Shown here: positions 59,007-64,000 of the stretch, one piece after another
Layout: every line of letters begins with the position of its first letter
Numbering within the stretch: the first letter of the stretch is position 1
Source: Pseudomonas fluorescens
GTDB taxonomy: Bacteria; Pseudomonadota; Gammaproteobacteria; Pseudomonadales; Pseudomonadaceae
Assembly (NCBI RefSeq): GCF_001648775.1
Contig: NZ_LVEJ01000023.1
Location: forward strand, 1 to 64,000
Reading direction: 5' to 3'
Length of the DNA: 64,000 bases
The notes under the pieces: generated by a model
Told to the model about the DNA's origin: nothing
Seen by the model: the letters and a program-made list of their open reading frames with translations, nothing else
Databases searched by the model: none
Position numbers and translations under genes: made by a program

Positions 59007-62000
59007 ATGACCACTGAAACTGCTGTCGCAAAACGTGAGCCCCAAGCCGCCATCGTTCCACTCAATGCCATCGACGTTCAGGACGTCGCCAGCAGTGCGG
59101 CGGCTTTCGATGCCTGGCTGCAATCCGCCACCGATGGCGTGGTCACGCTTGATCGAATCAAGAACTACGCCGGTTTCTTGCCGGTGGTCGGCAACATCAT
59201 GGCTTTGGTCGATGCGCTGAGTGACATCGTCACCCTGTCGGATGCCAAGCAACGCGACTTGCTCACGTGGGCCAGCCTTGGCATCAACCTGATCGGCGTC
59301 TTGCCGTTGCCGCCGTCGATGGCTGCGGCGCGCATGACCCTGCGGCCAACGCTGTTTCTGGTGCGTCAGGAGATGAGGGCCAGCGGCAAGTTGTTGCTCA
59401 GCACTTCCGTGATCGAGGTGCTGGTCGGTCACCTGAACGCCTCGATCATCGGCACCCTCGATGACTTTGTTGAGCAAGCCAAAGGCAAGTTGCCGGGCAT
59501 TTTGGCGGACGCTGGCAAGCTCGGCGAACAAATCATCAACGAGATTGCCACCGGTATCGAAACAACGGCCCTTGGCCGGCTGGATGCCAAGGGTGATCTG
59601 GAGGAAGCCAGCGCAAGAGCCAGCGTCGGGCGCGGCCAACTGCTCAACGACCCCCTCGCGACGGCCGACAACTTTTTAGCGGCTGCCAACAGCGCCTTGA
59701 AAGCGGCAGGCAAAGGGATGGTCAACAGCGTCGCGCAGAACCTGCTGCCGAACGAGCTCCAGAAACAGATCACCACCGAGACCGGCAAACTGCGCGCGAT
59801 GGGCCCGGAACTGCGCACGCAGTTGAGCAAGCTCGACGATAAAAATGTGCAGAACTCCATCGGCTGGCTGCTGCAGATCCTCTCCAGCGCCGTGACCCTG
59901 TGGCGCAAGCGCAATGCCCATGGGCAGAACGCCGCGGTTCATACCGAGAAGACCGGCAAGGCCACCCACACGGCTGCAGAAGGCGAGTTGGGCGCTAACA
60001 ACAAGCAAGTCCCAGCGAAAAGCGCGCCCAATCCGGAGAAAGGTCCCTGTAAATGCGCCACTGAATTCAGCATCAACTTTGCCCTGGGTTCGGAAAGCCT
60101 CAGCCATACCGATTTCAGCCTGCCCGGCCCCTTCCCGATCGAATGGAAGCGCACCTACAACTCACGCCTCGACGCCTACGATCAGAGCGAACTCGGCGCG
60201 CGCTGGATCAACGAATTCACCACGCGCTTTGACTGCGTGGACGATGGCCTGACGTTCTACAGCGCCGACGGCCGCGACCACAGCTATCCGTTGCCTAAAG
60301 TCGGACTGTTCCACTACGACGCCATCGAAAACATCACTCTGGTCCGCAACAGCGAAGATCAGTTGTTGCTGTGCCGTGGTTTCGAGCGCAAGGAAACCTA
60401 CGTCCGCCGTGGCCAGCGCTTTGTGCTGAGCAACATTTCGCTGCGCAACGGCGCCGGAGTGATGCTGCATTACGAGCATCGTCACGGCGAACACTCGGTG
60501 CTCTCCGACCTGATCACCTATCAGGAAAACGACTACACCAAAGTGCACCTGCACCTCGGCACGATGATCGACGATCACGGCCGGTTTATCGGCCTCTGGC
60601 AGATCGTTGACGGCGAACCGCTGCGCCAGCTCTGCGCCTACCAGTACGACGCCTATGGCGACCTGATTCAGGCGCAGGACGAGAACGGCGCCGTCTGGTC
60701 GTATCAGTTCGAGCATCACCTGATTACCCGCTACACCGACCGCACCGGGCGCGGCATGAACCTGCAGTGGGACGGTTCAAGCGCCAAGGCCAAAGCCGTG
60801 CGCGAATGGGCCGACGACGGCAGTTTCGACACACGTCTGGAATGGGACGAAAACATTCGTCTGACCTACGTCACTGACGCGCTCGGCAACGAAACCTGGC
60901 ACTACTACGACATCCTTGGCTACACCTACCGCATTCGCTACGCGGACGAGCGTTCGGAATGGTTCTTCCGCGACGAGGCGAAGAATATCGTGCGCCGTGT
61001 GAATGCCGACGGCAGCACCGATCGCTACAGCTACGATGAACGCAGCAACCTGCTCGAACACATCCGCGCCGATCACACGGTGATGCATTACGCCTACGAT
61101 GATCAGGACCTGCTGATCAAGATCAGCGATGCCGAGGGCGGGCAGTGGCAGCGCGCCTATGACGACCAAGGCAACCTGGTCGAAGCGCTCGATCCGCTCG
61201 GCAACAAAACCGAATACGCCTACAACAAATCCGGCCAGCCCACCGCGATCAAGGACGCCAGCGGCAACGAAAAGACGTTGGACTACAACGACGCCGGGCA
61301 ACTGGTGGAGTACGTCGATTGCTCGGGCAAGACCAGCGCCTGGGACTACAACGAACTGGGGCAAATGATCTGCTTCACCGACGCCGCCGGGAACGCCACC
61401 GAATACGAATACAAGGCCGGCCAATTGGTGTTGATCAAGCACCCGGACAAGACCGAAGAGCGCTTTGAGCGAGACGCCGAAGGTCGGCTGCTGGCGCACG
61501 TCGACGCTCTCGATCGTTGCACCACGTGGAGCTACAGCGCTGCCGGTTTGATCGCTGAACGTGTCGATGCCGCCGAACAAACCTTGCGCTATCGCTGGGA
61601 CCGTCTCGGACGGTTAACGGCGCTGGAAAACGAAAACGAACAACGTGCGCACTTCCACTACGATCCGGTCGGACGCCTGCTCGAAGAGCGCGGTTTCGAT
61701 GGGCGCAGCACGCGTTATCAGTACGACCCGCTCACCGGACGCCTCGCCCAATCGATCAATGGCCAACGCGTCATCTCGTTGAGCTTCGACCCGATGGGCC
61801 GTTTGACCGAACGTCGCGCCACCTTGGGCGACCAATCGCAAAGCGAGACTTTCGCTTACGATGGCAACGGCAACCTGGTGCTGGCCGACAACGCCGACAG
61901 CCGCCTGCAATGGTTCCACGACCCGGCCGGCAATCTGCTGCGCGAGCACCAGCATTACCTCGGCCTGGAAAAGCCCACCGTCGCGATCTGGCAGCACGAG

Positions 62001-63692
62001 TACGACGTGCTCAACCAACGAGTCGCCAGCGTGCGCCCCGACGGCCACCGCGTCAGCTGGCTGACTTACGGCAGCGGTCACCTGCTCGGCTTGCGCCTCG
62101 ATGAACACGAACTGATCGGCTACGAACGCGACGACCTGCACCGCGAAGTCGCCCGCCATCAAGGCAACCACCTGCTGCAAACCCAAAGCTGGGACCCGGC
62201 CGGCCGTTTGCAGGAACAGTTGCTCGGCCGCAGCGACGACAAATCCACACTGCTCAAACGCGAGTACAGCTACGACGCCGCCGGCCAACTGACCGACATC
62301 AACGACAGCCGTCGCGGCCCGCTTGCCTATCGCTACGATCCCGTCGGCCGACTGCTCAGCGCTACCACACGTCAAGGCGTGGAAACCTTCGCCTTCGACC
62401 CGGCCGGCAACCTGCTCGACGACAAGGCGACTGAAATTCGCCGCCCACTGGACCTGACCCCTCCGCGCAGCAAACTGGTCGACAACCTGCTGCGCGAATA
62501 CGCCGGCACGCATTACGACTACGACGAACGCGGCAACCAGATCCAGCGCTGGCACAACGGCCAACGCAGCGACCTACAGTGGGATTTGTTTGATCGACTG
62601 GTGCATTTCGAAGACCCGCGCCTGTCCGTCGAATTCGCCTACGACGCACTGGGACGCCGCCTGCACAAAAACTCCCGCGCGCACTACAAACAGCGTCCAG
62701 AAGCAGGCTCTCTCTGGAACAGAAACGAGCACGCGCGCAAACAGCGCGAACTCGGCTGCGGCTTCACCTTGTACGGCTGGGATGGCGACAACCTCGCCTG
62801 GGAAAGCAGTCCGGCACAGAGCGATGGCGAGCCCGGCCGCACGGTGCACTACGTCTTCGAACCGGGCACTTTTGTCCCTGTGGCACAGGCTATACGGCAT
62901 GCGCCAATCGATCTGATTGGGCTGCCGGATTACAGCGGTGAATACAGCCTTGATGAAGATCCAGTGTGGAATCACAAGGCAACGGCATTACCGTTTGATG
63001 CGTTGGCCTGGTATCAGTGTGATCACCTCGGCACGCCGCAGGAATTGACGGATTCCCAAGGCAACATGGCCTGGACCGCGCAATACAAGGCGTGGGGACA
63101 GGTGACGGAGCAGCGCTCGGATTGGGCGCGGCAGCATGGCGTGATGAACCCGATACGGTTCCAGGGGCAGTATCACGATCATGAGACGGGGCTGCATTAC
63201 AATCGGTATCGGTACTATGATCCGGGGGTTGGGCGGTTTGTTAGTAAGGATCCGATTAGCTACGCGGGGGGACTGAATCTTTATGCTTATGCGCCTAACC
63301 CAACAGGCTGGATCGATCCGCTCGGGTTAACTCCATCGTGCTCTCGACGTGTTCAGTTACCAGGAGACCAAACATTTCCTTCAAAGAGAGCGGCACGAAG
63401 GGCTGCGATGCGTTCGAAAAATATTCCTACGTCTCAAAGTTATAACTCTAGAACTATCAAGGATCCAGAGGACACTCGTAAAGGTATTCACCCGAGTGAG
63501 CGATATAAAGTTGAAGCCCTCACCTCTGGCGGTCGGAAAGCTGGTGGTGAAACACCGATAGGTTCCGTAAAACTACACGACGCAGGGCACGAATTTGAGG
63601 ATAATGACACTTATGAACTCCCCCATTACCATGGTGTTAAAGGAGAGCATTATTCATATGAGAATCAAAAGTCAAAAGGGTGCCCAAAATGA
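59007..63692 (+). CDS. Rhs toxin of the type VI secretion system
   Basis: 1561 residues. N-terminal region with hydrophobic helices (about 60-115), pre-core from about 348 (CKCATEFSINFALGSESL), YD repeats forming the Rhs shell from about 545 to 1300, and the core end QYHDHETGLHYNRYRYYDPGVG at about 1388, closing at DPLGL (1437-1441), where Rhs proteins cut themselves. The last 120 residues are the toxin tip: KRAARRAAMRSKNIPTSQ, then KLHDAGHEFED, LPHYHG and GEHYSYE, a His-rich pattern like HNH/EndoVII-type nuclease tips (uncertain). The ATG at 59007 is chosen; GTG at 59004 is adjacent. The tip is AT-richer than the core. Confidence 0.93.
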   Translation: MTTETAVAKREPQAAIVPLNAIDVQDVASSAAAFDAWLQSATDGVVTLDRIKNYAGFLPVVGNIMALVDALSDIVTLSDAKQRDLLTWASLGINLIGVLPLPPSMAAARMTLRPTLFLVRQEMRASGKLLLSTSVIEVLVGHLNASIIGTLDDFVEQAKGKLPGILADAGKLGEQIINEIATGIETTALGRLDAKGDLEEASARASVGRGQLLNDPLATADNFLAAANSALKAAGKGMVNSVAQNLLPNELQKQITTETGKLRAMGPELRTQLSKLDDKNVQNSIGWLLQILSSAVTLWRKRNAHGQNAAVHTEKTGKATHTAAEGELGANNKQVPAKSAPNPEKGPCKCATEFSINFALGSESLSHTDFSLPGPFPIEWKRTYNSRLDAYDQSELGARWINEFTTRFDCVDDGLTFYSADGRDHSYPLPKVGLFHYDAIENITLVRNSEDQLLLCRGFERKETYVRRGQRFVLSNISLRNGAGVMLHYEHRHGEHSVLSDLITYQENDYTKVHLHLGTMIDDHGRFIGLWQIVDGEPLRQLCAYQYDAYGDLIQAQDENGAVWSYQFEHHLITRYTDRTGRGMNLQWDGSSAKAKAVREWADDGSFDTRLEWDENIRLTYVTDALGNETWHYYDILGYTYRIRYADERSEWFFRDEAKNIVRRVNADGSTDRYSYDERSNLLEHIRADHTVMHYAYDDQDLLIKISDAEGGQWQRAYDDQGNLVEALDPLGNKTEYAYNKSGQPTAIKDASGNEKTLDYNDAGQLVEYVDCSGKTSAWDYNELGQMICFTDAAGNATEYEYKAGQLVLIKHPDKTEERFERDAEGRLLAHVDALDRCTTWSYSAAGLIAERVDAAEQTLRYRWDRLGRLTALENENEQRAHFHYDPVGRLLEERGFDGRSTRYQYDPLTGRLAQSINGQRVISLSFDPMGRLTERRATLGDQSQSETFAYDGNGNLVLADNADSRLQWFHDPAGNLLREHQHYLGLEKPTVAIWQHEYDVLNQRVASVRPDGHRVSWLTYGSGHLLGLRLDEHELIGYERDDLHREVARHQGNHLLQTQSWDPAGRLQEQLLGRSDDKSTLLKREYSYDAAGQLTDINDSRRGPLAYRYDPVGRLLSATTRQGVETFAFDPAGNLLDDKATEIRRPLDLTPPRSKLVDNLLREYAGTHYDYDERGNQIQRWHNGQRSDLQWDLFDRLVHFEDPRLSVEFAYDALGRRLHKNSRAHYKQRPEAGSLWNRNEHARKQRELGCGFTLYGWDGDNLAWESSPAQSDGEPGRTVHYVFEPGTFVPVAQAIRHAPIDLIGLPDYSGEYSLDEDPVWNHKATALPFDALAWYQCDHLGTPQELTDSQGNMAWTAQYKAWGQVTEQRSDWARQHGVMNPIRFQGQYHDHETGLHYNRYRYYDPGVGRFVSKDPISYAGGLNLYAYAPNPTGWIDPLGLTPSCSRRVQLPGDQTFPSKRAARRAAMRSKNIPTSQSYNSRTIKDPEDTRKGIHPSERYKVEALTSGGRKAGGETPIGSVKLHDAGHEFEDNDTYELPHYHGVKGEHYSYENQKSKGCPK

Positions 63693-64000
63693 AAGCTTTA
63701 GTTGATACCGGGTCAGTTCTTGCTACTAAAGCTGCTGATTTTCACTTTGATAACTCATGCGACTCATTATGGTATCTGGCTACAGGCTATGATTACGGAT
63801 CGATCTTTGATTATTTGGCTCCAATTTTCTTTCGATATAATATATATACCGTGCTTGCTGCCGAACTCGATTCAAGTAGCAGTATTGCGAAGAAACTAGG
63901 CCTACATAAAAGAGCATTTGGAAAGCTTGGTTTGGCCGCGACGAACAAAAGAAGACATCTCGAATTAAACTTAGACATTGAGGGGAGGCATAATTTCTGC
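63689..64000 (+). CDS. Presumed immunity gene of the Rhs toxin (partial)
   Basis: The ATG overlaps the rhs stop by four bases (ATGA); the frame stays open for 104 codons to the window end, so the 3' end is missing. It starts MKALVDTGSVLATKAADFHF and has no family I recognise. AT-rich base use matches the toxin tip and not the core. Position and coupling are those of Rhs immunity proteins; the function is inferred from this alone. Confidence 0.7.
   Translation, partial: MKALVDTGSVLATKAADFHFDNSCDSLWYLATGYDYGSIFDYLAPIFFRYNIYTVLAAELDSSSSIAKKLGLHKRAFGKLGLAATNKRRHLELNLDIEGRHNFC

Overview
The window reads as chromosomal DNA of a fluorescent Pseudomonas (P. fluorescens group). The support is the gene order fliEFGHIJ - fleSR - fleQ - fliTSD - flaG - fliC and flgFGHIJKL, the hsbA-hsbR-hptB switch genes, the phhR/phhABC phenylalanine genes, GC-rich codon use and four copies of a REP doublet typical of this group. 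No tRNA, rRNA, CRISPR array, transposase or integrase was seen.

Layout. 1-271: tandem duplication of a 151-bp repeat unit. 284-4153: fliK, hptB, hsbR, hsbA (hook length control and the motile/sessile switch). 4344-10106: fliJ-I-H-G-F-E (basal body, motor switch, export ATPase). 10234-14425: fleR, fleS, fleQ (regulators). 14598-18255: fliT, fliS, fliD, flaG, fliC (filament and chaperones). 18500-21070: a small unknown protein, a Maf-type flagellin glycosyltransferase and a KAS III-like enzyme. 21297-36503: fourteen tightly packed minus-strand genes holding two nucleotide-sugar pathways, CMP-pseudaminic acid (pseB, pseC, pseF, pseG-pseH fusion, pseI and a methylase) and a predicted CDP-linked C-methylated 4-amino sugar (rfbF, rfbG, epimerase, C-methyltransferase, aminotransferase, N-acyltransferase), with a CmcI-like enzyme and a large glycosyltransferase. 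36756-38759: an RTX repeat protein. 38990-42583: a giant four-domain glycosyltransferase. 42693-51084: flgL-K-J-I-H-G-F. 51396-55804: phhR and the divergent phhA-phhB-phhC operon. 56076-58171: two small proteins, an MFS transporter and arfB. 58627-64000: PAAR protein, Rhs toxin and the start of its presumed immunity gene, cut by the window end.

How it works together. Almost everything from 284 to 51084 is on the minus strand. Sigma-54 sites (GG-N10-GC) lie before fliK, fliE, fleS and flgF, as expected for FleQ/FleR control. Sigma-28 (FliA) sites lie before fliC and fliS, with a weaker one before the RTX gene. The glycosylation genes sit between the hook-filament junction genes and the filament genes and should build and attach an unusual glycan to the short (283-residue) flagellin. 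HptB-HsbR-HsbA would tie flagellar output to the motile/sessile decision.

The features most worth follow-up are the double sugar pathway with a predicted CDP-activated, C-methylated, N-acylated 4-amino-4,6-dideoxyhexose; the RTX gene with a possible FliA promoter inside the flagellar glycosylation region; the Rhs tip with its immunity gene; and a family of 19-bp inverted repeats at 58315-58437. Novelty cannot be judged without database searches.
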